A stretch of 64,000 nucleotides of DNA from Streptomyces sp. NBC_01197 (GTDB taxonomy: Bacteria > Actinomycetota > Actinomycetes > Streptomycetales > Streptomycetaceae), in contig NZ_CP108569.1 of assembly GCF_036010505.1 (NCBI RefSeq), positions 5,199,001-5,263,000 on the forward strand, in the 5' to 3' direction. Of the stretch, positions 1-8,895 are shown one piece after another. The translations under genes were made by a program, and so were the position numbers. Every line of letters begins with the position of its first letter. Positions within the stretch are counted from its first letter, which is position 1. Below the pieces are notes generated by a model. That model was given only the letters and a program-made list of their open reading frames with translations, made no database searches and had not been told where the DNA came from.

Positions 1-1
1 C

Positions 2-2119
2 ATCTTCAAGAAGCTCTACGACGACGAGCTGATCTACCGTGCCGAGCGCATCATCAACTGGTGCCCGCGCTGTCTCACCGCGATCTCCGACATCGAGGTC
101 GACTACCAGGACGACGACGGCGAGCTGGTCTCGCTCAAGTACGGCGAGGGCGACGAGACCCTGGTCGTCGCGACCACCCGGGTCGAGACGATGCTCGGTG
201 ACACCGCGATCGCCGTCCACCCCGACGACGCCCGGTACGCGCACCTCATCGGCAAGCGGATCAAGCTGCCGCTGACCGACCGGACCATCCCGGTCGTCGC
301 CGACACACATGTCGACCCCGAATTCGGCACCGGCGCCGTCAAGGTGACGCCCGCCCATGACCCGAACGACTTCGCCATCGGCCAGCGGCACGGCCTGGAG
401 TCCATGACGATCATGGACGAGCGCGGTGTGATCACGGTCCCCGGCCCGTTCCACGGGCTCGACCGGTTCGAGGCGCGCTCCACGATCGTCGAGGCCATGC
501 GGGAGCAGGGCCGGGTCGTCGCCGAGAAGCGCCCGTACACGCACTCCGTCGGCCACTGCTCGCGCTGCAAGACGACCGTCGAGCCCCGGCTCTCCCTCCA
601 GTGGTGGGTCAAGGTCGAGACGCTCGCCAAGGACGCGGGCGACGCGGTCCGCGACGGCCGCGTCACGATTCACCCGAAGGAGATGGAGAAGCGCTACTTC
701 GACTGGGTCGACAACCTCAACGACTGGTGCATCTCACGCCAGTTGTGGTGGGGCCACCGGATCCCCGTCTGGTACGGACCGGCGGGCGAGGTCGTCTGCG
801 TCGGACCGGACGACGAGGCGCCCACGGGTGAGGGCTGGCACCAGGACGAGGACGTCCTCGACACCTGGTTCTCCTCCGGCCTGTGGCCGTTCTCCACGCT
901 CGGCTGGCCGGAGCAGACCCCGGACCTGGAGAAGTTCTACTCGACCGACGTCCTGGTCACCGGCCACGACATCATCTTCTTCTGGGTCGCCCGGATGATG
1001 ATGTTCGGTCTCTACGCGATGGACGGGCAGGCCCCGTTCAAGACCATCGCACTGCACGGTCTCGTCCGCGACGAGAACGGCAAGAAGATGTCCAAGTCCT
1101 TCGGCAACGTGGTCGACCCGCTGGACTGGATGGACGAGTACGGCTCGGACGCCGTCCGCTTCACCCTCGCCAACGGCGCCAACCCCGGTGCGGACGTGCC
1201 GATCGGCGAGGACTGGGTCAAGGCGTCGCGCAACTTCGCCAACAAGATCTGGAACGCGACCCGCTTCGCGCTGATGAACGGCGCCACCGTCGAGGGCGAA
1301 CTGCCGCCCGTCGAGCAGCAGTCGGCCAACGACCGGTGGATCCTGTCGCGGCTGAACGCGGTCGTCGCCGAGGCGGACGCGTACTACGACGACTACCAGT
1401 TCGCCAAACTCGCAGACACCCTCTACCACTTCGCGTGGGACGAGGTCTTCGACTGGTACGTCGAGCTGTCGAAGACGACGTTCTTCGCGGGCGGCGAGCC
1501 CGCCAAGGTCTCGGCGCGGGTCCTCGGTGAGGTCCTCGACGTGATGCTGCGGCTGCTGCACCCGATCGTCCCGTTCGTCACCGAGACGCTGTGGACCACG
1601 CTCACCGGCAAGGAGTCGGTCGTCGTGGCCGACTGGCCGAAGGACTCCGGCTTCCGGGACAGCGCGGCCGAGCAGGAGATCACGCTGGTCCAGCAGGTCA
1701 TCACCGAGGTCCGGCGCTTCCGCTCGGACCAGGGGCTGCAGCCGGGCCAGAAGGTCCCGGCCCAGCTCGACCTGGCCGGTACGGCGCTGGCGCCCCACGA
1801 GGGGTCCATCCGCCAGGTGCTGCGGCTGCAGCCGGCCGGGGAGGGCTTCCACGCCACCGCGTCACTGCCGGTCGCGGGCGCCAAGGTCGCGCTTGACCTG
1901 TCGGGGACGATCGACGTGGCGGCCGAGCGCAAGCGGCTGACCAAGGATGTCGGTGCCGCCGAGAAGGAGAAGGCACAGGCGCTCGGGAAGCTCGGCAACG
2001 AGGCGTTCCTGGCGAAGGCACCCGACAACGTGGTCGACAAGATCCGTACGCGCCTCGCCAAGGCCGAGACGGACATCGAGCGGATCCAGGCCCAGCTCGA
2101 CGGGTTGCCGCAGGCGTAG
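2..2119 (+). CDS. valS: Valine--tRNA ligase, 3' part (5' truncated by window edge)
   Basis: This is the C-terminal ~705 residues of valyl-tRNA synthetase, which charges tRNA-Val in the cytoplasm. The frame is open from base 2, so the start codon and the HIGH motif lie outside the window. The visible part begins in the zinc/CP1 editing region (NWCPRC, then [15 protein letters not shown] typical of Val/Ile/Leu synthetase editing domains). It continues with the class I catalytic domain carrying KMSKS at 1085-1099, the anticodon-binding helical domain, and a C-terminal coiled coil (residues rich in K/E/A just before the stop) characteristic of ValRS. It ends at a TAG and is followed by a strong hairpin. 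It converges with the minus-strand MreB-type gene. Confidence 0.97.
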   Translation: MFKKLYDDELIYRAERIINWCPRCLTAISDIEVDYQDDDGELVSLKYGEGDETLVVATTRVETMLGDTAIAVHPDDARYAHLIGKRIKLPLTDRTIPVVADTHVDPEFGTGAVKVTPAHDPNDFAIGQRHGLESMTIMDERGVITVPGPFHGLDRFEARSTIVEAMREQGRVVAEKRPYTHSVGHCSRCKTTVEPRLSLQWWVKVETLAKDAGDAVRDGRVTIHPKEMEKRYFDWVDNLNDWCISRQLWWGHRIPVWYGPAGEVVCVGPDDEAPTGEGWHQDEDVLDTWFSSGLWPFSTLGWPEQTPDLEKFYSTDVLVTGHDIIFFWVARMMMFGLYAMDGQAPFKTIALHGLVRDENGKKMSKSFGNVVDPLDWMDEYGSDAVRFTLANGANPGADVPIGEDWVKASRNFANKIWNATRFALMNGATVEGELPPVEQQSANDRWILSRLNAVVAEADAYYDDYQFAKLADTLYHFAWDEVFDWYVELSKTTFFAGGEPAKVSARVLGEVLDVMLRLLHPIVPFVTETLWTTLTGKESVVVADWPKDSGFRDSAAEQEITLVQQVITEVRRFRSDQGLQPGQKVPAQLDLAGTALAPHEGSIRQVLRLQPAGEGFHATASLPVAGAKVALDLSGTIDVAAERKRLTKDVGAAEKEKAQALGKLGNEAFLAKAPDNVVDKIRTRLAKAETDIERIQAQLDGLPQA

Positions 2120-2141
2120 CGCGGACAAGCAAGCGCAGGAC

Positions 2142-2171
2142 GAAGACCCCCGGTTCCGGCCGGGGGTCTTC
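2142..2171 (+). terminator. Terminator after valS (probably bidirectional)
   Basis: There is a perfect 12-bp stem (left arm 2142-2153, right arm 2160-2171) with a 6-nt loop, 22 nt after the valS stop and 35 nt before the end of the convergent minus-strand gene. It has no long T tract, which is usual in high-GC actinobacteria. Confidence 0.75.
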
Positions 2172-2206
2172 CTCTTGGCAGGGCGCAGCTTGGCAGGGCG
2201 CAGCCG

Positions 2207-3220
2207 TCAGGTGGCAGGCGTCAGTACCTTGGTGTTGACCGAGTCGAAGTCCTCGACGCACTTGCCCGTCCCCCGCGCCACGCACTCCAGCGGCGTCCCG
2301 GCGACGGTCACGTTGATGCCGGTGGCCGACGCGATCCGCAGATCCAGACCCGGCAGCAGCGAACCGCCGCCCGTCAGGACGATCCCGTGCTTCATCACGT
2401 CGGCCGCCAGCTCCGGCGGGCACTCCGCCAGAGTCGACTGCACTGTGGCGACGATCGCCTCGATGGGCTCGTGCATCGCGGCACGGATCTCGGCGGCGGT
2501 GAGGATGAGCGCGGTCGGCACCCCGTTGTCCTTCTCGCGCCCCCGTACCGTGCAGGTCCGGCTCTCCAGCGCCTCGTCGTCCGGGAGCGGCCAGGCCGAG
2601 CCGATCTCCAGCTTGACCTCCTCGGCGGTCCGCTCGCCGATCAGCAGGTTGCGCTCCCGGCAGATGTGCTCGGCGATCGCCGCGCTCATCCGGTCGCCCG
2701 CGAGCCGCAGCGACCGCGAGGTGACGATGCCGCCCATGGAGATCACGGCGACCTCGGTCGTACCGCCGCCGATGTCGACGACCATGGACCCCCGCGGCTC
2801 GTCCACCGGCAGTCCCGCGCCCATCGCAGCCGCCATCGACTCGTCGAGCAGATGGACGGTACGGCCGCCCGCCTCCTGTGCGGCCTGCACGATCGCCCGC
2901 AGCTCCACCGGGGTCACCCCGGTCGGCATGCAGACCACCATCCGGGTGCGGGTCCGCCTGCCTTTGAGTGCCTTGCGTACGAAGTACCTGATCATTTCTC
3001 TGGCGGCCTCGTAGTCGCCGATCACCCCCTCCCGCATCGGGCGGAGCGCGGAGACCGAGTCCGGGGTGCGTCCGAGGCTCTCGCGCGCCTCGTCACCGAT
3101 GGCCGGGGCCCCGCGCCCGCCCTCGCGCACCGCCACCACGGAGGGTTCGTTGAGCACGATGCCCTTGCCGCGGACGTAGAGGAGCGTGTTCGCCGTACCG
3201 AGATCAATACCTATGTCCAT
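2207..3220 (-). CDS. MreB/Mbl-family actin-like protein (second MreB paralogue of the window)
   Basis: This 337-residue bacterial actin homologue is probably a filament-forming ATPase of the cell-wall apparatus. The reading frame stays open further upstream, but the ATG at 3220 gives the family N-terminus [18 protein letters not shown]. Visible actin-fold motifs are phosphate-1 DLGTANT (residues 6-12), phosphate-2 DIGGGTTE, and the adenosine motif TGGGSLLPGLD near the C-terminus. It aligns by eye over its full length with the MreB at 6005-7024, with diverged surface loops (REGGRGAPA, MPTGVTPVELRAIVQAAQEAG). It converges with valS and diverges from folC. The well-studied S. coelicolor Mbl is, as I recall, more degenerate and encoded elsewhere, so this may be a third type of MreB rather than Mbl. 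Confidence 0.9.
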   Translation of the reverse strand: MDIGIDLGTANTLLYVRGKGIVLNEPSVVAVREGGRGAPAIGDEARESLGRTPDSVSALRPMREGVIGDYEAAREMIRYFVRKALKGRRTRTRMVVCMPTGVTPVELRAIVQAAQEAGGRTVHLLDESMAAAMGAGLPVDEPRGSMVVDIGGGTTEVAVISMGGIVTSRSLRLAGDRMSAAIAEHICRERNLLIGERTAEEVKLEIGSAWPLPDDEALESRTCTVRGREKDNGVPTALILTAAEIRAAMHEPIEAIVATVQSTLAECPPELAADVMKHGIVLTGGGSLLPGLDLRIASATGINVTVAGTPLECVARGTGKCVEDFDSVNTKVLTPAT

Positions 3221-3329
3221 ATTTGGTAAGTCTGGCCTGACAAGGGGGTATTCCGCGCGCCGGAGTGCTCCGAACCGGGGGTACGGGTTCGCACGGGACG
3301 GGCGGAGTCCGGGCCCGCCGGGACCTCCG

Positions 3330-3344
3330 TAGACTGGTCCCGTG
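3330..3344 (+). promoter_or_regulatory. -10 box placing folC on a leaderless transcript
   Basis: TAGACT (3330-3335) lies 6 nt before the GTG start of folC and no Shine-Dalgarno sequence is present. This spacing puts the predicted transcription start on the start codon itself, the arrangement of leaderless streptomycete mRNAs. Confidence 0.55.
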
Positions 3345-4871
3345 AGCGAGCCCGACCCTTTCGACGAAATCGTCGACGCAGCGACCGACCTTCCCTCAGC
3401 CGACGACGCGGTACCGGCGGGGGAGACACCGTCGTCCCCCGACCAGGCGGTGATCGAGGCCGGCAGCCGCACCCTGCGCACCCACGGCGGACCTCCGCCT
3501 GGCGACGGGGTACCGGCCAGGCCCGCCGACCCGGAGGTGGACAGGGCGCTGCGCGCGGTGGAGCAGGAGCTCATCGGCCGCTGGCCCGAGACCAGGCTCG
3601 ACCCCTCCCTCGTACGGATGGAGGCGCTGCTCGACGTCCTGGGCGGTCCGCACCGCGCGTACCCCTCGATCCACATCACCGGCACCAACGGCAAGACATC
3701 GACGGCGCGCATGGTCGAGGCGCTGCTCGGCGCCCTGGAGCTGCGTACCGGGCGGTACACCTCGCCGCACGTCCAGTCGATCACCGAGCGCATCAGCCTG
3801 AACGGTGAGCCGATCGAGGCCGAGCGGTTCATCGAGACGTACGAGGAGATCAAGCCGTTCGTCGGGATGGTCGACAAACGGCAGGAGCACCGGCTCTCCT
3901 TCTTCGAGGTCCTCACCGGAATGGCGTACGCCGCCTTCGCCGACGCGCCGGTGGATGTCGCCGTCGTCGAGGTCGGGATGGGCGGCAGCTGGGACGCGAC
4001 GAATGTGATCGAGGCCCCCGTCGCCGTCGTCACCCCGATCTCGCTGGACCACACGGACCGCCTCGGCTCCACGCCCGCAGAGATCGCCGGCGAGAAGGCC
4101 GGGATCATCAAGCAGGGCGCGACGGTCATCCTGGCGCAGCAGCCGGTCGACGCCGCCCAGGTGATGCTGAAGAAGGCCGTCGGGATGGACGCCACGGTCG
4201 CCCGCGAGGGCATGGAGTTCGGCGTCGGCAGCAGGGAGATCGCTGTCGGCGGCCAACTCCTGACGCTGCGCGGCCTCGGCGGTGACTACGAGGATGTCTT
4301 CCTCCCGCTGTACGGCGCCCACCAGGCGCACAACGCTGCGGTGGCCCTCGCGGCGGTTGAGGCGTTCTTCGGGGTCGGCGCGCAGCAGGCGCAGCGGCTC
4401 GACATCGACGTGGTCCGCAAGGCCTTCGCCTCGGTCACCTCGCCCGGCCGTCTCGAGGTCGTACGCAGCTCCCCGACGGTGGTCCTGGACGCGGCGCACA
4501 ACCCGGGGGGCGCGCTGGCCTCCGCCGCGGGTGTCACCGAGGCTTTCAGCTTCTCGCGGCTGATCGGAGTGGTCGGGGCGAGCGGCGACAAGGACGTCCG
4601 CGGGCTGCTCGAAGCGTTCGAGCCGATCTTCGCGGAGGTTGTGATCACTCAGAACTCCACGCCCCGGGCGATGAGCGCGGACGATCTGGCCGCGATCGCC
4701 GTCGAGGTCTTCGGCGATGAACGCGTGGTGGTCGAGCCCCGGCTCGACGACGCTCTGGAGTCGGCGATCACGCTCGCCGAGGAGGAGGGCGAGTACGCCG
4801 GAGCGGGTGTCCTCGTCACCGGTTCCGTGATCACGGTCGGCGAGGCCCGGCTGCTCCTGGGAAGGCGCTGA
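3342..4871 (+). CDS. folC: Folylpolyglutamate synthase / dihydrofolate synthase
   Basis: This 509-residue Mur-ligase-family enzyme adds glutamate to dihydropteroate or folates in the cytoplasm, retaining folate cofactors. After an acidic ~75-residue N-terminal extension comes the family region (RMEALLDVLGGPHRAYPSIHITGTNGKTS), whose P-loop GTNGKTST binds ATP. Other family signatures are YTSPHVQSITERI, EVGMGGSWDATN and VLDAAHNPGGA in the C-terminal ligase domain. The GTG start is supported by a -10 box 6 nt upstream. The downstream membrane-protein gene starts 3 nt after the stop, so the two are probably co-transcribed. The valS-folC-ndk order is typical of streptomycetes. Confidence 0.96.
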   Translation: MSEPDPFDEIVDAATDLPSADDAVPAGETPSSPDQAVIEAGSRTLRTHGGPPPGDGVPARPADPEVDRALRAVEQELIGRWPETRLDPSLVRMEALLDVLGGPHRAYPSIHITGTNGKTSTARMVEALLGALELRTGRYTSPHVQSITERISLNGEPIEAERFIETYEEIKPFVGMVDKRQEHRLSFFEVLTGMAYAAFADAPVDVAVVEVGMGGSWDATNVIEAPVAVVTPISLDHTDRLGSTPAEIAGEKAGIIKQGATVILAQQPVDAAQVMLKKAVGMDATVAREGMEFGVGSREIAVGGQLLTLRGLGGDYEDVFLPLYGAHQAHNAAVALAAVEAFFGVGAQQAQRLDIDVVRKAFASVTSPGRLEVVRSSPTVVLDAAHNPGGALASAAGVTEAFSFSRLIGVVGASGDKDVRGLLEAFEPIFAEVVITQNSTPRAMSADDLAAIAVEVFGDERVVVEPRLDDALESAITLAEEEGEYAGAGVLVTGSVITVGEARLLLGRR

Positions 4872-4874
4872 CCT

Positions 4875-5225
4875 ATGCGCACGCTCTGCGCGTCCACCTT
4901 GATCGGTGAGTTCTTCGTGATCGGTTTCGCCGGTCTGGTCGCCATGAAGGGCGATCTGTCGGAGACCACCGTCTGGACGGTATGCGGTATCGGCATGCTT
5001 CTTTCCGTGCTGCTGTGCGGAATGCTGAGCCGTCCGGGTGCTGTCCAGATCGGCTGGGCGCTCCAGATCGCTCTGATCGCCAGTGGTTTCTTCGTACCGG
5101 TGATGTTCATCCTCGGGGCGGTGTTCGCCGGACTGTGGTGGGCGTCCGTCCACTACGGGCGGATCGTCGATGCGGCGAAGGCCCGCTGGGCGGAGCAGGC
5201 CTCCGCAGGGCCTGACGCTGCGTAA
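4875..5225 (+). CDS. DUF4233-like small integral membrane protein
   Basis: This 116-residue protein has about four hydrophobic segments (around residues 7-25, 35-53, 58-75 and 78-97) and a charged cytoplasmic tail. It resembles the actinobacterial DUF4233 family that regularly follows folC. Its start codon is 3 nt after the folC stop, indicating translational coupling. No catalytic motif is visible and the function is unknown. Assignment to DUF4233 rests on position, size and topology. Confidence 0.88.
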   Translation: MRTLCASTLIGEFFVIGFAGLVAMKGDLSETTVWTVCGIGMLLSVLLCGMLSRPGAVQIGWALQIALIASGFFVPVMFILGAVFAGLWWASVHYGRIVDAAKARWAEQASAGPDAA

Positions 5226-5245
5226 TAGGCGCACGGCACGCCCTG

Positions 5246-5294
5246 TAGCCTGAGGGCTCGTTACCCCGGTCCCGCACCGCCCGTACTGAAGGAG
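5246..5294 (+). promoter_or_regulatory. Candidate ndk promoter -10 and strong RBS
   Basis: TAGCCT (5246-5251) could serve as a -10 box. A good GAAGGAG ribosome binding site (5288-5294) precedes the GTG start at 5303 by 8 nt. I see no convincing -35. Confidence 0.4.
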
Positions 5295-5302
5295 TCCGTA
5301 CA

Positions 5303-5716
5303 GTGAGCCAGCGCACGCTCGTTCTGCTCAAGCCCGACACCGTACGCCGCCGCCTGGTCGGCGAGGTCGTCGGCCGCATCGAGCGCAAGGCGGACTGGAC
5401 CATCACGGCGATGGAGCTGCGGACGCTCGACCAGGACACGCTGGAGCAGCACTACGGCGAGCACAAGGGCAAGCCCTTCTACGAGCCGCTGGTCGAGTTC
5501 ATGGCCTCGGGTCCCGTCGTCGCGCTGGTCGTCGAGGGCGAGCGGGTCATCGAGGGCGTACGCGCCCTGGCAGGCCCGACCGATCCGATCGCCGCCGCGC
5601 CCGGCTCCATTCGTGGTGATTTCGGCACCATCGTCCGGGAGAACCTCATCCACGCTTCGGACTCGGAGGAGTCCGCGGAGCGAGAATTGAAGATTTTTTT
5701 CCCGGGCGTATCCTGA
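5303..5716 (+). CDS. ndk: Nucleoside diphosphate kinase
   Basis: This 137-residue enzyme transfers the gamma phosphate of ATP to NDPs through a phosphohistidine, balancing NTP and dNTP pools. The N-terminus MSQRTLVLLKPDTVRRRLVG is typical of the family. The active-site region is present as GSIRGDFG with the usual NLIHASDSEESAERE after it. The length is normal. The end of the gene contains a run of seven T residues inside ...KIFFPG. The stop codon lies inside a 15-bp perfect palindrome (5713-5727). Confidence 0.97.
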   Translation: MSQRTLVLLKPDTVRRRLVGEVVGRIERKADWTITAMELRTLDQDTLEQHYGEHKGKPFYEPLVEFMASGPVVALVVEGERVIEGVRALAGPTDPIAAAPGSIRGDFGTIVRENLIHASDSEESAERELKIFFPGVS

Positions 5717-5727
5717 CATCATGTCAG
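5713..5727. repeat. Perfect 15-bp palindrome overlapping the ndk stop
   Basis: CTGACAT-C-ATGTCAG has two 7-nt arms around one central base and includes the TGA of ndk. Its symmetry and length fit a dimeric repressor operator as well as a small hairpin. It lies 22 nt before a second, longer palindrome and upstream of mreB. Confidence 0.6.
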
Positions 5728-5748
5728 CCGAATAGCGCTCGCAGCCTC

Positions 5749-5774
5749 GGGCGACCGAATTAATTCGGTCGCCC
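5749..5774 (+). terminator. Terminator after ndk
   Basis: This is a perfect 26-bp palindrome (arms 5749-5759 and 5764-5774 with TTAA between). In RNA it makes an 11-bp hairpin 32 nt after the ndk stop, separating ndk from the mre cluster. Confidence 0.65.
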
Positions 5775-6004
5775 TTCGGCATATGCCGGGCGATTTCGGG
5801 AACGCATCGCACCGACATGACGTCACCATGACTGAGGCGGGCACAACTTCCGCCCACATGGCGGAGGACCCTAGCGCGGTGTCCGTGCAGGCGGCATTAC
5901 GATGGAAGCCTTCACACCCACTAGCGCTCACTTCGCCTACCAAAAAGCCAATCGCTCCACTTGGGAAGGCCCGACGCATCCTCATGGGGAACAAGGGGAA
6001 CTCA

Positions 6005-7024
6005 ATGTCGTTCATCGGCCGTGACATGGCTATCGACCTCGGGACTGCCAACACGCTGGTGTACGTCAGGGGTCGAGGAATCGTCCTCAACGAACCCTCC
6101 GTCGTCGCCATCAACACCAACACCGGCGGGATCCTCGCCGTAGGCGCCGAGGCGAAGAAGATGATCGGCCGTACACCGGGCAACATCGTTGCCGTACGGC
6201 CGCTGAAGGACGGCGTGATCGCCGACTTCGAAATCACCGAGCGGATGCTCCGCTACTTCATCCTGAAGATTCACAAGCGCCGCTACCTGGCCCGGCCGCG
6301 CGTCGTCGTCTGTGTCCCCTCGGGCATCACAGGGGTCGAGCGCCGCGCCGTCATCGAGGCGTCCACCCAGGCGGGAGCCCGCCAGGTGCACATCATCGAA
6401 GAGCCCATGGCCGCCGCCATCGGCTCGGGTCTGCCCGTCCACGAGGCCACCGGCAACATGGTGGTCGACATCGGCGGCGGCACCACCGAGGTCGCGGTGA
6501 TCTCGCTCGGCGGAATCGTCACGGCACAGTCGATCCGGGTCGCCGGCGACGAGCTGGACAACGCGATCATCCAGCACATCAAGAAGGAGTACTCCCTCCT
6601 CCTCGGTGAGCGCACCGCCGAACAGATCAAGATCACGATCGGCTCCGCGTTCGACCTGGAGAAGGACGAGCACACCGAGATCCGCGGCCGGGACCTCGTG
6701 TCCGGGCTGCCCAAGACCGTGGTGGTCTCCGCCGCCGAGGTCCGCAAGGCCATCGAGGAGCCGGTCAACGCCATTGTCGACGCCGTCAAGACGACGCTCG
6801 ACAAGTGCCCGCCCGAGCTCTCCGGCGACGTCATGGACCGCGGCATCGTCCTCACCGGCGGCGGGGCGCTGCTCCGCGGCCTGGACGAGCGGCTGCGCCA
6901 TGAGACGGGCATGCCCATCCACATCGCCGAGGACCCGCTCGACTCCGTCGCCCTCGGATCGGGCAAGTGCGTCGAGGAGTTCGAGGCGCTCCAGCAGGTC
7001 CTGGACGCCCAGCCCCGCCGGTGA
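6005..7024 (+). CDS. mreB: Rod shape-determining protein MreB
   Basis: This 339-residue bacterial actin works in Streptomyces mainly in spore-wall synthesis. The ATG at 6005 gives the conserved N-terminus [20 protein letters not shown] and has AAGGGG 6 nt upstream; an in-frame ATG at 5984 is a less likely start. Motifs seen are DLGTANT (phosphate 1), [24 protein letters not shown] (phosphate 2) and [15 protein letters not shown] (adenosine site). It heads the mreBCD-pbp2-rodA cluster. About 290 nt separate it from ndk and hold a possible -10 (TACGAT, 5898-5903). In S. coelicolor several promoters were reported upstream of mreB (from memory). Confidence 0.97.
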   Translation: MSFIGRDMAIDLGTANTLVYVRGRGIVLNEPSVVAINTNTGGILAVGAEAKKMIGRTPGNIVAVRPLKDGVIADFEITERMLRYFILKIHKRRYLARPRVVVCVPSGITGVERRAVIEASTQAGARQVHIIEEPMAAAIGSGLPVHEATGNMVVDIGGGTTEVAVISLGGIVTAQSIRVAGDELDNAIIQHIKKEYSLLLGERTAEQIKITIGSAFDLEKDEHTEIRGRDLVSGLPKTVVVSAAEVRKAIEEPVNAIVDAVKTTLDKCPPELSGDVMDRGIVLTGGGALLRGLDERLRHETGMPIHIAEDPLDSVALGSGKCVEEFEALQQVLDAQPRR

Positions 7025-7193
7025 CGGTCCCCGGGATTGAGCCGTACGGGGCACGTCCGCCCCGTACGGCGGATCGTTGAGGTAAAGAGTCCGTCCGTAT
7101 CCGGGCCGGCCTCCGCCGCAAGGGAAAAGCTCCACAGACGCAGAACTCCACAAACGCATATGAATTCCGACGAGGAAGGCACGGCCTCCGCAC

Positions 7194-8147
7194 GTGAGGG
7201 ACACACGAGAGAGCCGGCTGCTCCTGGTGCTGCTGATCGCCATCGCGTTCGCGCTGATCACGGTGGACATCCGCGGCGGTGAGGCGTCTCCGGTGGATGG
7301 CGCCCGGCACGCCGCCGCCACCGTGTTCGGACCGGTCGAGAGCGGTGTCGCGGACGCCGTGAACCCGGTCGGCAACGCTATCGGTGCAGTACGGGACTCC
7401 GGCGACCGGCACAGCCGCATCAGCGCGCTGGAGCGTGAGAACACCGCTCTGAAGCACCAGCTCGGCAGCAGCGACCGCAACCGCAGCCGCGTGCGCCAGC
7501 TCGACAGCATGCTCAAGACCGCGGGCGCGGGCCAGTACGGGATCAAGGGAGCCCAGGTCATCGCGATAGGAGCGGCCCAGGGGTTCTCCTGGACGGTCAC
7601 CATCGACGCCGGAACCGCCGACGGCATCAAGCGGGACATGACCGTGCTCAACGGGGACGGACTCGTCGGCCGGGTCACCACCGTCGGCCCCAACACCGCC
7701 ACCGTGCTGCTTGCCAACGACCCCGACTTCACCGTCGGCACCCGGATGGAGAAGACCGATGAGGTCGGGTTCGCCACCGGCCGCGGCGACCGCCCGCTCT
7801 CGGTCCAGTTCCTGAACGGCAAGGCCGAGGTCAAAAAGGGCGACCGGCTGGTCACCTTCGGCTCCAGCAACGACAAGCCCTTCGTACCCGGGGTGCCGGT
7901 CGGCCAGGTCGTCCGCGTGGACCCCTCGGGCGGCGACCTCACCCGTACGGTCTACGTCCGCCCGTACGTCAACTTCACCAAGCTCGACCTGGTCGGCGTC
8001 GTCGTGGAGCCGCCGCGCAGCAACCCGCGCGACACGGTCCTCCCCGCCAAGCCCGCCAAGCCGAAGCCCACCCCCACCGTCACGGTCACCGCCACGCCGT
8101 CGCCCGGCGCCAACGCCAACACCGACCCCAACGCCCCTCAGCAGTAG
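7194..8147 (+). CDS. mreC: Rod shape-determining protein MreC
   Basis: This 317-residue membrane-anchored protein is the periplasm-side scaffold of the elongasome/spore-wall complex. It has a short cytoplasmic N-terminus, one transmembrane helix (about residues 8-24, LLLVLLIAIAFALITV), a coiled coil (about 78-105, RISALERENTALKHQLG) and the MreC beta-barrel domain. The C-terminal tail is rich in Pro, Lys and Thr (PAKPAKPKPTPTVTVT). The GTG start at 7194 is 169 nt after mreB. MreD follows after 12 nt. Confidence 0.95.
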   Translation: MRDTRESRLLLVLLIAIAFALITVDIRGGEASPVDGARHAAATVFGPVESGVADAVNPVGNAIGAVRDSGDRHSRISALERENTALKHQLGSSDRNRSRVRQLDSMLKTAGAGQYGIKGAQVIAIGAAQGFSWTVTIDAGTADGIKRDMTVLNGDGLVGRVTTVGPNTATVLLANDPDFTVGTRMEKTDEVGFATGRGDRPLSVQFLNGKAEVKKGDRLVTFGSSNDKPFVPGVPVGQVVRVDPSGGDLTRTVYVRPYVNFTKLDLVGVVVEPPRSNPRDTVLPAKPAKPKPTPTVTVTATPSPGANANTDPNAPQQ

Positions 8148-8159
8148 GAGCTGATCCGT

Positions 8160-8834
8160 ATGCGTCTCAACCGGATGCTGCTCTCGGCCACGCTGGTGGT
8201 GGTCGCCCTGGTGATCCAGGTGAGCGTGCTCGCCCGACTCCAACTCCCCGGCGCCGTACCGGACCTGCTGCTGCTCACGGTGGTGGGCCTCGCCCTGGTG
8301 TACGGCCATGTGGGTGGCGCCCTGATCGGCTTCGGGTCCGGCCTGCTGGCCGACCTGGCCCCGCCCGCCGACCACGCCGCCGGGCGGTACGCGCTGGTGC
8401 TGTGCGTCATCGGGTACGCGGCCGGGCTCGCCAAGCCGGAGAACGGCCGTATCAGGTCTGTCACCGGACCGATGCTCGTGGTGGTCGCCGCCGCGGTCGG
8501 CTCCACCCTGCTCTACGCCGGCGTGGGCTCCCTCGTCGGTGACACCGCCGCCCGCCATGTGGGCCTGACCGGGCTGCTGTTCAGCGCCGCGGTCTACGAC
8601 CTGCTGCTCGCGCCGTTCACCGTCCCGCTCATCATGGCGCTGGCGAGACGCGCCGAGAACGACCCGCTCGCCGAAGGCCGCGACACCGGCGGTGTCACGA
8701 GCGATGTCGCCACCGGCTGGCTGGCGACGGGCACCGGACTGAAGATCGGCAGTCAGCGCGGCGGCCTGCGCATGAAGGCGGCCAAGTCACGCGCGGCGAA
8801 GGCCGGACGTATCAAGGGGGTCAAGAGGCTGTGA
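8160..8834 (+). CDS. mreD: Rod shape-determining protein MreD
   Basis: This 224-residue integral membrane protein is the third core component of the Mre complex. About five hydrophobic segments occupy residues 1-175, followed by a ~50-residue basic cytoplasmic tail (RMKAAKSRAAKAGRIKGVKRL), longer than in rod-shaped bacteria and typical of streptomycete MreD. The ATG follows an AGGAGCTGATCC region 12 nt after mreC. It is co-transcribed with mreC and PBP2. Confidence 0.93.
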   Translation: MRLNRMLLSATLVVVALVIQVSVLARLQLPGAVPDLLLLTVVGLALVYGHVGGALIGFGSGLLADLAPPADHAAGRYALVLCVIGYAAGLAKPENGRIRSVTGPMLVVVAAAVGSTLLYAGVGSLVGDTAARHVGLTGLLFSAAVYDLLLAPFTVPLIMALARRAENDPLAEGRDTGGVTSDVATGWLATGTGLKIGSQRGGLRMKAAKSRAAKAGRIKGVKRL

Positions 8835-8895
8835 CACTGCGACACGCGGGGACACGGCCGTCGGATCCCGGCCGGACAATCAGTGGGGCACGGCT

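Noticed and set aside
5694..5700. T7 run near the end of ndk as a programmed frameshift site
   Set aside because: The normal frame already gives the expected C-terminus and stop; no downstream extension of interest appears in other frames.
5783..6004. Longer N-terminus for MreB from the upstream open frame
   Set aside because: The conserved family start [13 protein letters not shown] at 6005 has its own ribosome binding site; the extension has no counterpart in MreB proteins.
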